64,000 nucleotides of DNA from Cryobacterium inferilacus (GCF_019599185.1 NZ_JAIEUL010000001.1:186001-250000); one strand, 5' to 3'. Counted from the first letter of the stretch, positions 1 to 9,824 are shown. The notes: generated from the sequence alone by a model not told the origin. A program made the numbers and translations.

Positions 1-266
1 GTGTGTGCCTGCGGGTCGAAGGTGCGGGAGAGCTCGTGCACGCCCTGCGGCTGCCGGCGCGACCGCGGGTCGGGGAACGGACCTGCGCCGTCGACGAGGA
101 AGCCGTAGTCGACGCCGTCAGCGCGGGCGGGCAGGGTGCCGTGCCACCAGCCGGCATCGTCGCGGGTCATCGGGGCGGTCGCGTGGGTGTCGGCGCCTGT
201 GACCAGCTGCACGGTGTCGGCGGCGGGCGCCCACACGTCGATCGGTTGGGTCTGGTCTGTCGTCAC
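1..266 (-). CDS. treZ: Malto-oligosyltrehalose trehalohydrolase, N-terminal part (cut by window edge)
   Basis: The first 88 codons are present; the rest lies beyond the left edge. TreZ hydrolyses the alpha-1,4 bond next to the terminal trehalosyl unit made by TreY and releases trehalose in the cytoplasm. The visible part is the CBM48-like N-terminal domain (PIDVWAPAADTVQL, then YGFLVDG, DPRSRRQPQGVHE), as is typical of TreZ and branching enzymes. The GTG start overlaps the treY stop by four bases (GTGA), so translation is probably coupled. The catalytic GH13 barrel cannot be seen. Position after treX and treY makes treZ the natural call over glgB. Confidence 0.9.
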   Translation of the reverse strand, partial: MTTDQTQPIDVWAPAADTVQLVTGADTHATAPMTRDDAGWWHGTLPARADGVDYGFLVDGAGPFPDPRSRRQPQGVHELSRTFDPQAH

Positions 267-2608
267 GGGGCGACCTCCTCGGTCGGGGTGGGGGCATCGG
301 TCGCTGCGGGCACCAGCAGGGCGACCGGGTAGCGGGAGAGCAGATCGGCCAGGCGCACCAGTCCGCCGTCGACGATCTCGCCGGTCAGGGTGTTCTGCCA
401 GCGATGGCCGGCGAGCATGATGGTGGTGTCTCCCCAGCCGGTCTCGGCCAGGGTGAGGGGCAACCGGGTGGCCACCGTGACGGCGCCGCCGCGGTCGTAG
501 GCCACCACGTGGGCGGCGGCCGGTCCGAACGCCTCGACCGGTGCGTGCCGGCTGAACAGCTCCGGCCGGTCACGGCGGAGGCGCAGGGCGCGCGTGCTGA
601 CGAGGAGCTTGGCCGCACCGGTCGCGTCGATCGGCGGCAGCCACCCCGCGGTGACGCGGGCGAGGTAGTCCCGCCGCACCGCGTAGTCCACCGGGCGGCG
701 GTTGTCCGGATCGACGAGGGACATCTCCCAGAGCTCGCTGCCCTGGTAGATGTCCGGCACGCCGGGCGCCGTGAGTTGGATCAGCTTGAGGCTGAGGGAG
801 TTGCTCCAGCCGGCCTGTTGCACCCGGTCGACGAAGGCGCTGACCGTGTCCTGCAGCGGGCCGGGCTCGGCCAGGCGGCGCACCAGGGCGCGCATGGCGT
901 GCTCGAATTCCTCGTTCGGTGCGGTCCAGGTGGTCGAGAGATTCGCTTCCCGTGACGCCTTCTCTGCGTAGCCGATCAGTCGGTCGGTCGAGGCCGGCCA
1001 CGACCCGATGATGGCCTGCCAGAGCAGGTTCTCGAACGGAGCATCACCGAGCGGGGCCAGTGCACGCAACTCGGCCAGGAGCTCCGCCCATTCCTCGGGC
1101 AGCTCCGCCAGAACCGAGATGCGCGCTCGCACGTCTTCGCCGCGCTTGGTGTCGTGGGTCGAGAGCGTGGTCTGCGACGCCGGGGCCACGGCCAGGCGGG
1201 TCTGCTGGCGGCGGTGGAACTCGTCCACGGTCACGGCGAATTCGCTCGGGTCTGCTCCGACCTCGTTGAGCGAGGTGAGCCGGCTGTAGCGGTAGTAGGC
1301 GGTGTCTTCGACGCCCTTGGCCATGACCATGCCGGAGGTCTGCTGAAAACGCACGGCGGCGGGATGGGCCGGGTCGGTGAGGACGGGGATCAGCGCGCTG
1401 ATCGTGCCGTCGAGGTCGGGGCGGCGCTGCCGGGCGAGTCGAACGGCGGTGTCGAATTCATGCCGGCCGACGGGCAGGTAGGAGCGGTACACCGGGAACC
1501 AGGCGATCAGTTCGGCCAGGGCGTCCACGGCATCCGGCACCTCGGGGATCAGCCGGTCGAGTCGTCGCACCTCGCTCTGCAGGATGCTGTCGGCGATGCC
1601 GCGCTTGCCGGTGTAGACCAGCTCGGTCCAGGAGACCGGCTCGGCCGGGTCCTCCGATTCCCGCTCGGCCTGCAGGGTGGCCTCGAGGGCATCCAGGCCG
1701 GGCTGGCCGGCCGGGTCGACGAGTACCCGGTCGAAGTCCGCGAGGGCGTCGTAGCCGGTGGTGCCGTGGGTCGACCAGCTGCTGGGCAGCTGTTCGCGTC
1801 CTTCCAGGATCTTCTCCACCAGCAGGTAGCCGTCCGGCATGGCCGCGTGCAGCCTGTCCAGGTAGCCACCGGGGTCGGCGAGGCCGTCGGGGTGGTCGAC
1901 CCGGAGTCCCTGCACCAGGCCGGTGTGCACCCAACGCAGGATCTCGCGGTGTGACTCGTCGAAGACCCAGGGCACCTCGACCCGGAGGCCCGCCAGGGTG
2001 TTGACCGCGAAGAAGCGGCGGTAGTTCAGGTCGGCGTCCGCCCGGCGCCAGTTGACCAGTTCGTAGTGCTGCCGATCGTGTACCTCGCGGGCGGAGGCGC
2101 CGTCGTCCGCGCTCCCAACGGCGAGGGGGAATCGGTTGTCGTAGTAGTGGAGTTCGTCGCCGACCACCGTGAGCCGGTCGAGTTCGGTGTCACCGTCGCC
2201 CAGCACCGGCAGCAGCAGGCGGCCGTTGCCGGCCGGCCAATCCACGTCGAACGCCTCGGCGTACCGGGAGTCCTGCCCGTTCTGCAGCAGGTCCCACCAC
2301 CAGGAATTCGAGTGCGGCGTGTTCACACCCACGTGGTTGGGCACGATGTCCACCAGGATGCCGCGGCCGGCGGCGGCCGCCCGCTCAGACAGGCGGGCGA
2401 GCGCCTCCGGGCCGCCACGGGCCGGGTCGACGGCACCGTGGTCGACGACGTCGTAGCCGTGGTCAGACCCGTCCTCCGCCGTGAGCAGCGGGGACAGGTA
2501 GATCCAGTCGGCGCCGAGCTCGCTGACGTAGTCGAGCACGGCGGCCGCCTCGTCCAGGTCGAAGGCGGAGGTGATCTGCAGGCGATAGGTCGAGGCGGGG
2601 ATGCTCAT
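263..2608 (-). CDS. treY: Malto-oligosyltrehalose synthase
   Basis: An intramolecular transglucosylase (GH13) that turns the reducing end of maltodextrin into an alpha,alpha-1,1 trehalosyl end, in the cytoplasm. The 781 residues match TreY length. Visible features are the family N-terminus IPASTYRLQ, the GH13 region DIVPNHVG (residues 87-94), the nucleophile motif GLRVDHPDG (Asp238), the acid/base region YLLVEKILEG (Glu265) and the LSTHDTKRGEDVRAR segment of region IV. The ATG lies 5 bp after the treX stop and the stop overlaps treZ, so the three genes form one operon. No frameshift or missing catalytic residue is seen. Confidence 0.95.
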   Translation of the reverse strand: MSIPASTYRLQITSAFDLDEAAAVLDYVSELGADWIYLSPLLTAEDGSDHGYDVVDHGAVDPARGGPEALARLSERAAAAGRGILVDIVPNHVGVNTPHSNSWWWDLLQNGQDSRYAEAFDVDWPAGNGRLLLPVLGDGDTELDRLTVVGDELHYYDNRFPLAVGSADDGASAREVHDRQHYELVNWRRADADLNYRRFFAVNTLAGLRVEVPWVFDESHREILRWVHTGLVQGLRVDHPDGLADPGGYLDRLHAAMPDGYLLVEKILEGREQLPSSWSTHGTTGYDALADFDRVLVDPAGQPGLDALEATLQAERESEDPAEPVSWTELVYTGKRGIADSILQSEVRRLDRLIPEVPDAVDALAELIAWFPVYRSYLPVGRHEFDTAVRLARQRRPDLDGTISALIPVLTDPAHPAAVRFQQTSGMVMAKGVEDTAYYRYSRLTSLNEVGADPSEFAVTVDEFHRRQQTRLAVAPASQTTLSTHDTKRGEDVRARISVLAELPEEWAELLAELRALAPLGDAPFENLLWQAIIGSWPASTDRLIGYAEKASREANLSTTWTAPNEEFEHAMRALVRRLAEPGPLQDTVSAFVDRVQQAGWSNSLSLKLIQLTAPGVPDIYQGSELWEMSLVDPDNRRPVDYAVRRDYLARVTAGWLPPIDATGAAKLLVSTRALRLRRDRPELFSRHAPVEAFGPAAAHVVAYDRGGAVTVATRLPLTLAETGWGDTTIMLAGHRWQNTLTGEIVDGGLVRLADLLSRYPVALLVPAATDAPTPTEEVAP

Positions 2609-2613
2609 GATGC

Positions 2614-4842
2614 TTACGAGGGTCCTTCGGTCGAGGCGTAGGGGTCGCTCACCACGGGCAGGGTGATGGCGGATGTGGGCGGCGCCGGGTGGCTGGCGAG
2701 GGAGGCGGCGACGGAGTGGTCGGGGGCCACCTCCGGCTCGTGGTATTCCCGCAGCACCACGAGGGAACGCGACTTGACGGTGTGGCTCGCGCCGGCGGGG
2801 CGTGCTGCGGAGTCGGCGCCCTCTCCCCCGGTGTCGATCACGATTTCCCAGGCCGGGGAGTACTCGGCGCTGGGCAGCGTGAACTCGACGTCGTCACCAT
2901 CCGCGTTGAAGAGCAGGATGAAGTTGACATCGGTGACGTCGCGGCCGCGGGAATCGCGCTCCCTGATGCCCTGACCGTTCAGGAACATGCCCACGGTACG
3001 AGCACGACTCTCGTCCCAGTCCTCCGCACGCATCTCGTCGCCGTCGGTGTTCAGCCAGACGATATCGGCCAGCGGGTCACCCTCGCCGCGCTTGCCGGGG
3101 TGACCGTCGAAGAAACGGCTGCGACGGAAGGTGGGGTGTTCCTTGCGCAGGCGCACAACGGCGGCGGTGAACTCGATCAGGGGCTGGTCGGCCTCGTCCC
3201 AGTGGATCCAGCTCAACTCGGAGTCCTGGGCGTAGGTGTTGTTGTTGCCCTGCTGGGTGCGACCCAGCTCGTCGCCGTGCAGGATCATCGGCACACCCTG
3301 GGAGAGCAGCATCGTCGCGATGAAGTTCCGCTGCTGGCGACCACGCAGGGTGCGGATCGCGTCGTCGTCCGTGGGTCCCTCGACCCCGGCGTTCCAGGAC
3401 CGGTTGTGGCTTTCGCCGTCGTTGTTGTCTTCACCGTTGGCGTCGTTGTGCTTCTCGTTGTACGACACCAGGTCGTTGAGGGTGAAACCGTCGTGCGCGG
3501 TGACGAAGTTGATCGACGCCACCGGGCGCCGGCCGGAGTGCTCGTAGAGGTCGGCGGAGCCGGAGATCCGAGAGGCGAACTCGCCGAGGGTGGAGGGCTC
3601 GCCGCGCCAGAAGTCGCGCACGGTGTCGCGGTACTTGCCGTTCCATTCCGTCCACTGCGGCGGGAAGTTGCCCACCTGGTAACCGCCGGGGCCGACGTCC
3701 CAGGGCTCGGCGATGAGCTTGACCTGGGAGACGATCGGGTCCTGCTGCACGAGCTCGAAGAAGGTGGACAGCTTGTCGACGTCGTAGAGGTCGCGGGCCA
3801 GCGCGCTGGCGAGGTCGAACCGGAACCCGTCGACGTGCATTTCGATGGCCCAGTAGCGCAGCGAGTCCATGATCAGCTGCAGCGAGTGCGGGTGGCGCAC
3901 GTTCAGGGTGTTGCCGGTGCCGGTGTAGTCCATGTAGTAGCGACCATCGTCATCCATCAAACGGTAGTAGGCGGCGTTGTCGATGCCCTTGAACGAGATG
4001 GTCGGGCCCAGGTGGTTGCCCTCAGCGGTGTGGTTGTAGACCACGTCGAGGATGACCTCGATCCCGGCGGCGTGCAGGTTCTTGACCATGCCCTTGAACT
4101 CCTGCACCTGCTGGCCGAGGTCGCCGCTGGAGGAGTAGGTGTTGTGCGGGGCGAAGAAACCGATGGTGTTGTAACCCCAGTAGTTACTCAGTCCCTGGTC
4201 CTGCAGGGTGGAGTCGTTGACGAACTGGTGCACGGGCATCAGCTCGATCGCGGTGACGCCGAGCTTCTGCAGGTGCTCGATGACCGACGGATGCGCGACG
4301 GCCGCGTAGGTGCCCCGCTGTGACTCCGGCACGTCCTGCATCAGCTGGGTGAGGCCCTTGACGTGCGCCTCGTAGATCACCGATTCGCTGTACGGGGTGC
4401 GCGGCGAACGGTCTCCGGTCCAGTCGAAGAACGGGTTCACCACCACGCCGAGCATCATGTGCGGGGCGGAGTCCTCATCGTTGCGGGAATCCGGTTCGCC
4501 GAAGTTGTAGGAGAACAGCGCCTGATCCCAGTCCATGACACCGCAGGTGGCCTTGGCGTACGGGTCGAGCAGCAGCTTGTTCGGGTTGGCGCGCTTGCCC
4601 TCGCTGGGGTTGTACTCGCCGTGTACCCGGTAGCCGTAACGCTGCCCGGGCTGCACCTCCGGCAGGTAGACGTGCCAGACGAAGGCGCTGGACTCGCGCA
4701 CCTCGACGGGGGTTTCCTGGCCGTTCTCGTCGAACAGGCAGAGCTCCACCCGCTCCGCGGCCTCACTGAAGAGGGCGAAGTTGGTGCCGCTGCCGTCATA
4801 GGTAGCGCCGAGCGGGTAGGCAGATCCGGGCCAGGTTTCCAC
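2614..4842 (-). CDS. treX: Glycogen debranching enzyme TreX/GlgX type
   Basis: Isoamylase-type GH13 enzyme that hydrolyses alpha-1,6 branches of glycogen to give the linear maltodextrins used by TreY and TreZ. I start at the GTG (4842) with GAGGAG six bases upstream; it gives the usual N-terminus VETWPGSAYPLGAT and 742 residues. A longer reading to 4905 adds 21 atypical residues. CBM48 is at the N-terminus. The barrel has DVVYNH, the nucleophile motif GFRFDLA (Asp343), KLIAEPWD (Glu379) and VTAHDGFTLNDLVSYN. First gene of the treXYZ operon. The treX rather than glgX name rests on this neighbourhood. Confidence 0.93.
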   Translation of the reverse strand: METWPGSAYPLGATYDGSGTNFALFSEAAERVELCLFDENGQETPVEVRESSAFVWHVYLPEVQPGQRYGYRVHGEYNPSEGKRANPNKLLLDPYAKATCGVMDWDQALFSYNFGEPDSRNDEDSAPHMMLGVVVNPFFDWTGDRSPRTPYSESVIYEAHVKGLTQLMQDVPESQRGTYAAVAHPSVIEHLQKLGVTAIELMPVHQFVNDSTLQDQGLSNYWGYNTIGFFAPHNTYSSSGDLGQQVQEFKGMVKNLHAAGIEVILDVVYNHTAEGNHLGPTISFKGIDNAAYYRLMDDDGRYYMDYTGTGNTLNVRHPHSLQLIMDSLRYWAIEMHVDGFRFDLASALARDLYDVDKLSTFFELVQQDPIVSQVKLIAEPWDVGPGGYQVGNFPPQWTEWNGKYRDTVRDFWRGEPSTLGEFASRISGSADLYEHSGRRPVASINFVTAHDGFTLNDLVSYNEKHNDANGEDNNDGESHNRSWNAGVEGPTDDDAIRTLRGRQQRNFIATMLLSQGVPMILHGDELGRTQQGNNNTYAQDSELSWIHWDEADQPLIEFTAAVVRLRKEHPTFRRSRFFDGHPGKRGEGDPLADIVWLNTDGDEMRAEDWDESRARTVGMFLNGQGIRERDSRGRDVTDVNFILLFNADGDDVEFTLPSAEYSPAWEIVIDTGGEGADSAARPAGASHTVKSRSLVVLREYHEPEVAPDHSVAASLASHPAPPTSAITLPVVSDPYASTEGPS

Positions 4843-4966
4843 GGTGGACTCCTCGAGGAATAGAGCGAAAGGGTGAGGTGGGCGGTGTGCCTGCGCCGGG
4901 CCCACTTGTTCACGCTACCCCGTCCGGGGACCGTGGATTGCCGGTCCAGGCCCCGCAAGGTGACGC

Positions 4967-6001
4967 TCAGGCCATCAGTTCGTGCACCAGAGGTGCGACT
5001 TCGGTGCCGTACAGCTCGATGCTGGTCATCAGTTTCTCGTGGGAGAGGGTGCCCAGGCTGTACTTCAGGTCGAAGCGGGACAGGGACAGGCCGGTGGCCA
5101 TCTTGGCGATCTTGGTGGCCACGGTCTGCGGCGATCCCACGAACAGGGCGCCGTCCGGGCCGGCATCCTGGTCGAAACGGGCCCTGGTCGCCGGACCCCA
5201 GCCACGTTCCCGGCCGATCCGGTCCTGCATGGCACGGTAGTGCGGCCACATCTCCTCGCGCGCCTGCTCGTCGGTGGCGGCGACGTAGCCGGGCGAGTGC
5301 TCGCCGATCGGCAGGCGTTCCCGGCCGAACTGGTCGAGGGCCCGGTGGTAGAGGTCGGTGAACTGGGCGAAGGCCAGGGGCTCGCCGCCGATGATGGCGA
5401 GCATCAGCGGCAGGCCGTAGTGGGCGGCGCGCACCACGGACTGCGGGCTGCCGCCCACGCCGATCCAGGTGCGGATGCTGCCGGACTCTGTGGGCGGGAA
5501 CACCCGCTGGTTCGCCAGCGACCCGCGAGTCTTGCCCGCCCAGGTCACCGGCTCTTCCTTGAGGAGTTCGGTGAAGAGTTCGAGCTTCTCCTCGAACAGC
5601 TGCTCGTAGTCGCTGAGCTCGAGGCCGAACAGCGGGAAGGACTCGGTGAACGACCCACGGCCGAGGATGACCTCCGCGCGACCGTTGGACACCGCGTCCA
5701 GGGTGGCGAAGCGCTGGAACACGCGCACAGGGTCGTCGGAGCTGAGCACGGTGACGGCGGAGCCGAGCTTGATGTTGTTGGTCTGCCCGGCGATGGCGGC
5801 CAGAACCACTTCGGGGGCCGACACGGCGAAGTCTTCGCGGTGGTGTTCGCCGATGCCGAAGAAGCTGAGGCCGATCTCATCGGCGAGCACGGCCTCGGCG
5901 ACGACATTGCGCAGCACCTGGGCGTGGCTGAGCAGACTGCCGTCCGCGGCGTAGGTGACGTCGCCGAACGTGTCGAGACCCAGTTCCAGTGTCGGTGCCA
6001 T
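4967..6001 (-). CDS. LLM-class flavin-dependent oxidoreductase
   Basis: Predicted FMN/F420-dependent monooxygenase-like TIM-barrel protein of the bacterial luciferase family; the substrate is unknown. The 344 residues show LELGLDTFGDV at the N-terminus, FFGIGEHHREDF, NNIKLGSAVTVLSSDDPVRVFQRFATLDAVSNGRAEVILGRG as separate family-typical blocks, and a C-terminal PDGALFVGSPQTVA segment. The start at 6001 is chosen because AAAGGGCG precedes it; a longer frame to 6052 has a less typical N-terminus. It stands alone: the neighbours on either side are about 115-125 bp away. A GTATGC-rich palindrome lies 26 bp upstream and may be its operator. Confidence 0.85.
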   Translation of the reverse strand: MAPTLELGLDTFGDVTYAADGSLLSHAQVLRNVVAEAVLADEIGLSFFGIGEHHREDFAVSAPEVVLAAIAGQTNNIKLGSAVTVLSSDDPVRVFQRFATLDAVSNGRAEVILGRGSFTESFPLFGLELSDYEQLFEEKLELFTELLKEEPVTWAGKTRGSLANQRVFPPTESGSIRTWIGVGGSPQSVVRAAHYGLPLMLAIIGGEPLAFAQFTDLYHRALDQFGRERLPIGEHSPGYVAATDEQAREEMWPHYRAMQDRIGRERGWGPATRARFDQDAGPDGALFVGSPQTVATKIAKMATGLSLSRFDLKYSLGTLSHEKLMTSIELYGTEVAPLVHELMA

Positions 6002-6026
6002 GGTGGTGCGCCCTTTCGATCGTTTT

Positions 6027-6042
6027 GTATGCATACGCATAC
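6027..6042. promoter_or_regulatory. GTATGC palindrome/repeat upstream of LLM oxidoreductase
   Basis: Bases 6027-6036 form a perfect 10-bp palindrome (GTATGCATAC) directly followed by a further GCATAC half. It lies 26 bp upstream of the oxidoreductase start in an otherwise GC-rich gap. This is seen directly; a role as repressor site is inference. Confidence 0.4.
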
Positions 6043-6116
6043 TACGACCCAACCGGGGGCCGGGTGGTTCTATTCCACCCCATGGGTCCGGCCGGTGGGC
6101 ACAGCGGGTCTGGTGG

Positions 6117-7565
6117 TCAGTCGGTGTCGCCGGTCGCGCCGCTGCCGGCGATCATCACGGGGATGTTGTGGTTGAGCCTCAGCAGGTTCTCCGGGTCATA
6201 GACCCGTTTCAGGGCGGCCAGCCGTTCCAGCTTGGCCGGCCCGTACACGGCCAGGGCCTGGGCGACGGGGTCGGACCCGGCTTCTGCGCCGAGGAAATTG
6301 AGGTACCTACCGCCGGACCCCAGCGCCTCCATCTCCGTGCCGAAGCCGCGCACGAACGCCACCCGTTCCGCGTCATCGGCCGGATCGGTCCAGAATCCGT
6401 AGATGTTCAACCAGAACCGCGCTCCCCGGTTGGGAAACGGTGTGGCGTCCTCTGGCACGCGCCCGAACGCACCGCCCATGTGATGGATGTCGAAGCCGGT
6501 GCCGAACCAGGTCTGCTCACCGCCACGACGCAGCACGGTCTCGATCACGGCCGGGTCGATCCTGTCGAACGAGGTGTTCCGCCAGTAGCCGCGCACCCCC
6601 TTGGGGAACATCCCATCGACCGCGGACTGCCACGCCGTCCACGGAACGGGCTCATCGACCTCGATCGCGGGCGGCGCGGCCCGGCGCATCCTGTCGATCA
6701 CCTGTCGCCCCTCGCCGGCATCCGCGCCGGTCCAGACGAACCCGAGCAGCATCAGCGGCTCTGAGCCGAGTCCCATGGCGGGAGGCGGCACGAGCACGCT
6801 GAGGATGGAGGTGAGCTCATCCGGCAGGTCCAGGGTCCACTCCTCGTATGCGGCCAGCGTCGCCGCCCAGTGCTGCCTCGGGTAGACGAAGTTGCCCGTC
6901 ACCAGACGAGCGGGCAACGGATGCGCCCTGAAGGTGAATGACGACACCACACCGAAGTTTCCGCCGCCGCCGCGCAGTCCCCAGAAAAGGTCGGGGTTCT
7001 CGGTGTCGCTGGCCCGCACGGTTTCTCCGGCCACGGTGATCATCTCTGCCGAGAGCAGATTGTCGGCTGTCAGCCCGTATGCCCTGGTCAACCAACCGAC
7101 TCCACCCCCGAGGGTGAGGCCGGCGACCCCGGTGGCGGAAACCACGCCCAGCGGCACGGCGAGACCGTATACCTCCGTGGCCCTGTCGATATCGGCCATG
7201 GTCGCCCCGGCCTGCGCTCGAACCGACCGCGAGTCCGGGTCGACCTCAACGGTGTTCAGGGCGGACAGGTCCAGCACGATGCCGGCATCGACGGTTCCGT
7301 TGCCGGCCACGTTGTGTCCGCCGCCGCGCACGGCCAGCGGCAGCCGGTATCGGCGGGCGATGGCCAGTGTCGGCGCGATGTCGCTCTCGGTTCCTGCACG
7401 TACCACCAGCAGGGGGCGGCGGTCGATCATGCCGTTCCAGACCCGTCTGGCGTCGTCGTAGCCCGGGTCGGTGGCGACGATGAGATCGCCGGCCACAGCG
7501 GGGCGCAGTTCCTCGACCAGCTGGTGCGGATCCACGGTGTTCTCGGAAAAGGTGCTCGGTGTCAT
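6117..7565 (-). CDS. FAD-binding oxidoreductase with BBE domain
   Basis: Flavoprotein of the PCMH/berberine-bridge family, acting on an unknown, probably carbohydrate-like or alcohol substrate. The FAD domain begins with VVRAGTESDIAPTL and holds LAVRGGGHNVAGNG, whose His is the usual 8-alpha-histidyl FAD attachment site. The segment GLTADNLLSAE has no Cys where bicovalent members carry one, so single covalent attachment is expected. The C-terminus YDPENLLRLNHNIPV is the BBE motif. The start at 7565 has AGGAGG upstream at good spacing and gives 482 residues; no signal peptide is visible. Monocistronic as far as I can see. Confidence 0.88.
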   Translation of the reverse strand: MTPSTFSENTVDPHQLVEELRPAVAGDLIVATDPGYDDARRVWNGMIDRRPLLVVRAGTESDIAPTLAIARRYRLPLAVRGGGHNVAGNGTVDAGIVLDLSALNTVEVDPDSRSVRAQAGATMADIDRATEVYGLAVPLGVVSATGVAGLTLGGGVGWLTRAYGLTADNLLSAEMITVAGETVRASDTENPDLFWGLRGGGGNFGVVSSFTFRAHPLPARLVTGNFVYPRQHWAATLAAYEEWTLDLPDELTSILSVLVPPPAMGLGSEPLMLLGFVWTGADAGEGRQVIDRMRRAAPPAIEVDEPVPWTAWQSAVDGMFPKGVRGYWRNTSFDRIDPAVIETVLRRGGEQTWFGTGFDIHHMGGAFGRVPEDATPFPNRGARFWLNIYGFWTDPADDAERVAFVRGFGTEMEALGSGGRYLNFLGAEAGSDPVAQALAVYGPAKLERLAALKRVYDPENLLRLNHNIPVMIAGSGATGDTD

Positions 7566-7619
7566 GAGAGTCCTCCTGATCACAGCAGAGATGACGACTA
7601 CCCCTCTATGACAGCACCG

Positions 7620-9305
7620 TCAGTGACCGGAGGCAACGCCCGGCTCGCTCTCCCAGACCCGGCCTGCACGCACAGCCCAGTGCCGGTCGATCCGGACGGT
7701 GGCGAGCATTCGCCTGTCGTGGGTTACCAGCAACAGCGTGCCGGTGTACGACTCCAGCGCCTGTTCGAGTTGTTCGATCGCCGCGAGGTCGAGGTGATTG
7801 GTGGGTTCGTCCAGGACCAGCAGGTTCACCCCGGTAGCCTGCAGCAGCGCCAGGCCGGCGCGGGTTCGTTCGCCGGGCGACAGGGCGTCTGCCGGGCGGT
7901 TGACGTGATCGGCGGTGAGACCGAACTTGGCCAGGAGTGTGCGGATCTCGCCGGCGGCGAGCTCGGGCAGTCGCTCCTCGAAGATGGCCACCAGGGTGTG
8001 CTCGCCAGTGACACTGGCCCTGGCCTGGTCGATCTCGCCGACGGCGACACTGGCCCCCAGGCTTGCCGAGCCCTCGTCAGGGGTGCGGCGGCCCAGCAGC
8101 GCCCGCAGCAGGGTACTCTTGCCGGCACCGTTCGGTCCGGTGATGCCGATGCGCTCACCCGCGTTGACCTGCAGCGACACCGGTCCGAAGACGAAGTCGC
8201 CCTGTCGGATGAGAGCCTCGTTGAGGACGGATACCACGGCGCTCGAGCGCGGGGCGCTGCCGATGGTGAACTCCAGCTGCCATTCCTTGCGGGGTTCGTC
8301 GACCTCGTCGAGTCGACTGATCCGGCTCTCCATTTGGCGCACCTTCTGCGCCTGCTTCTCGCTGGATTCGGCGGCGGCCTTGCGGCGGATCTTGTCGTTG
8401 TCCGGGGACTTCTTCATCGCGTTGCGTACGCCCTGGCTCGACCACTCCCGCTGGGTGCGGGCCCGACCGACCAGGTCGGCCTTCTTGTCGGCGAACTCGT
8501 CGTAGGCGGCGCGCTTCTGCCGTCTGGCCGTTTCGCGTTCGTCGAGGTAGGACTCGTAGCCGCCACCGAAGACCCGGTTGGCACCCTGCGCGAGGTCGAG
8601 TTCGAGGACCCGGGTGACCGAGCGGGCCAGGAATTCCCGGTCGTGGCTGACCAGCACCACTCCCCCGCGAAGGCCGGTGACAAAGGCTTCCAGGCGTTCG
8701 AGACCATCGAGGTCCAGGTCGTTGGTGGGCTCGTCGAGCAGCACGATGTCGAACCTGGACAGCAGCAGGGCGGCCAGGCCGACCCTGGCGGCCTGACCGC
8801 CGGAGAGTGAGGTCATCAGGGTGTCAGCGGCCACGGCGGCGTCGAGAGTGAGGCCGAGGTCGTTCAGCACTCCTGGCAGCCTGTCGTCGAGGTCGGCCGC
8901 GCCGCTGGCGAGCCAGCGGTCCAACGCGCTCGAGTAGACATCGGCGGGGTCGGTCCCGCCTGGCGCTGGCGGCTCGGCCAGGGCGGAGGCAGCGGCGTCC
9001 ATCTCCCTGGTGGCCGCTGCGCAGCCGGTTCGCCGGCCGATGTACTCGGCGACGGTCTCGCCAGGCACCCGTTCGTGTTCCTGCGGCAACCAGCCGACGA
9101 ACGCATCGGCGGGCGACAGCGCCACGGTGCCGCCCTGTGGCTCGTCGAGGCCGCCGAGCAGCCGCAGCAGGGTGGATTTGCCTGCGCCGTTCACGCCGAC
9201 CACGCCGACGACGTCTCCGGGAGCCACGGTGAGGTCGAGCGAATCGAACAGGGTGCGATGGGCGTAGCCACCGGCCAGTCCCTTGGCGACGAGAGTTGCG
9301 GTCAT
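7620..9305 (-). CDS. ABC-F family ATP-binding protein
   Basis: Soluble tandem ABC ATPase without membrane segments, of the ABC-F group that acts on ribosomes (translation factors or antibiotic target protection). The first domain has GVNGAGKST, signature LSGGQAARVGLA and Walker B VLLDEPTNDLD. The second has GPNGAGKST, LSPGERTRAGLA and LVLDEPTNHLD. A charged linker between them (about residues 250-330) matches the ABC-F interdomain helix pair. The ATG at 9305 gives 561 residues starting MTATLVAKGLAGGY. Subfamily and any resistance role cannot be decided by eye. Confidence 0.9.
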   Translation of the reverse strand: MTATLVAKGLAGGYAHRTLFDSLDLTVAPGDVVGVVGVNGAGKSTLLRLLGGLDEPQGGTVALSPADAFVGWLPQEHERVPGETVAEYIGRRTGCAAATREMDAAASALAEPPAPGGTDPADVYSSALDRWLASGAADLDDRLPGVLNDLGLTLDAAVAADTLMTSLSGGQAARVGLAALLLSRFDIVLLDEPTNDLDLDGLERLEAFVTGLRGGVVLVSHDREFLARSVTRVLELDLAQGANRVFGGGYESYLDERETARRQKRAAYDEFADKKADLVGRARTQREWSSQGVRNAMKKSPDNDKIRRKAAAESSEKQAQKVRQMESRISRLDEVDEPRKEWQLEFTIGSAPRSSAVVSVLNEALIRQGDFVFGPVSLQVNAGERIGITGPNGAGKSTLLRALLGRRTPDEGSASLGASVAVGEIDQARASVTGEHTLVAIFEERLPELAAGEIRTLLAKFGLTADHVNRPADALSPGERTRAGLALLQATGVNLLVLDEPTNHLDLAAIEQLEQALESYTGTLLLVTHDRRMLATVRIDRHWAVRAGRVWESEPGVASGH

Positions 9306-9415
9306 GGGTCTAGTTTCCCATTCCGGTGACGGGCACCGATTCACGCCAGGACGGGCGGGTTCACGCCAGAATGGAGAGAGTGCGAGCCCACCGGGGTGCG
9401 CCGAACGGAGCCACC

Positions 9416-9793
9416 ATGAGCGAATCCGAATTGCTGACGCACTGGGCCACCGCCCGCTGGCACATCATCGTGTCCCAGGTCGCCCCGACCGTGCTTCTCA
9501 TCGCCCTGATCGGCTTCACGGCCGTCGGGATCTCCGGCACACCGGTGAGTGTGCGTCTAGCGGCCGCCGGTGTCCTGCTTGCCTCCGGCATCCTGGGCGC
9601 CCTGGTTCAAGTCAGTGCGGCCAACGAGGGGCGTGCCGTCATCGACGACCTCAACTCGCTCGGCTCACCCTCGGCCCTGAGCCGTCGGGTGATCGCATCC
9701 GCCCCGTGGATCAACGTGGTGCGCCTGGTGACCCCGGCCATCTTCGTGGTCGTCTACGTCGCCCTGCTGACGGCCCTGTTCCTGCCCGCGTAG
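9416..9793 (+). CDS. Small hypothetical membrane protein (three TM segments)
   Basis: Unrecognised 125-residue protein. Three hydrophobic stretches are visible, around residues 20-42, 45-67 and 100-123, separated by a short polar loop (NEGRAVIDDLNSLGSPSALSRR). The start at 9416 follows GGAG at six bases; an upstream in-frame ATG at 9326 lacks a comparable site. It is divergent from the ABC-F gene, and the two share a 110-bp gap holding a short direct repeat of TTCACGCCAG. The function is unknown. Confidence 0.6.
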   Translation: MSESELLTHWATARWHIIVSQVAPTVLLIALIGFTAVGISGTPVSVRLAAAGVLLASGILGALVQVSAANEGRAVIDDLNSLGSPSALSRRVIASAPWINVVRLVTPAIFVVVYVALLTALFLPA

Positions 9794-9824
9794 CCAGCGG
9801 CCGGGGGTCACCGCCAGCGGCCGG

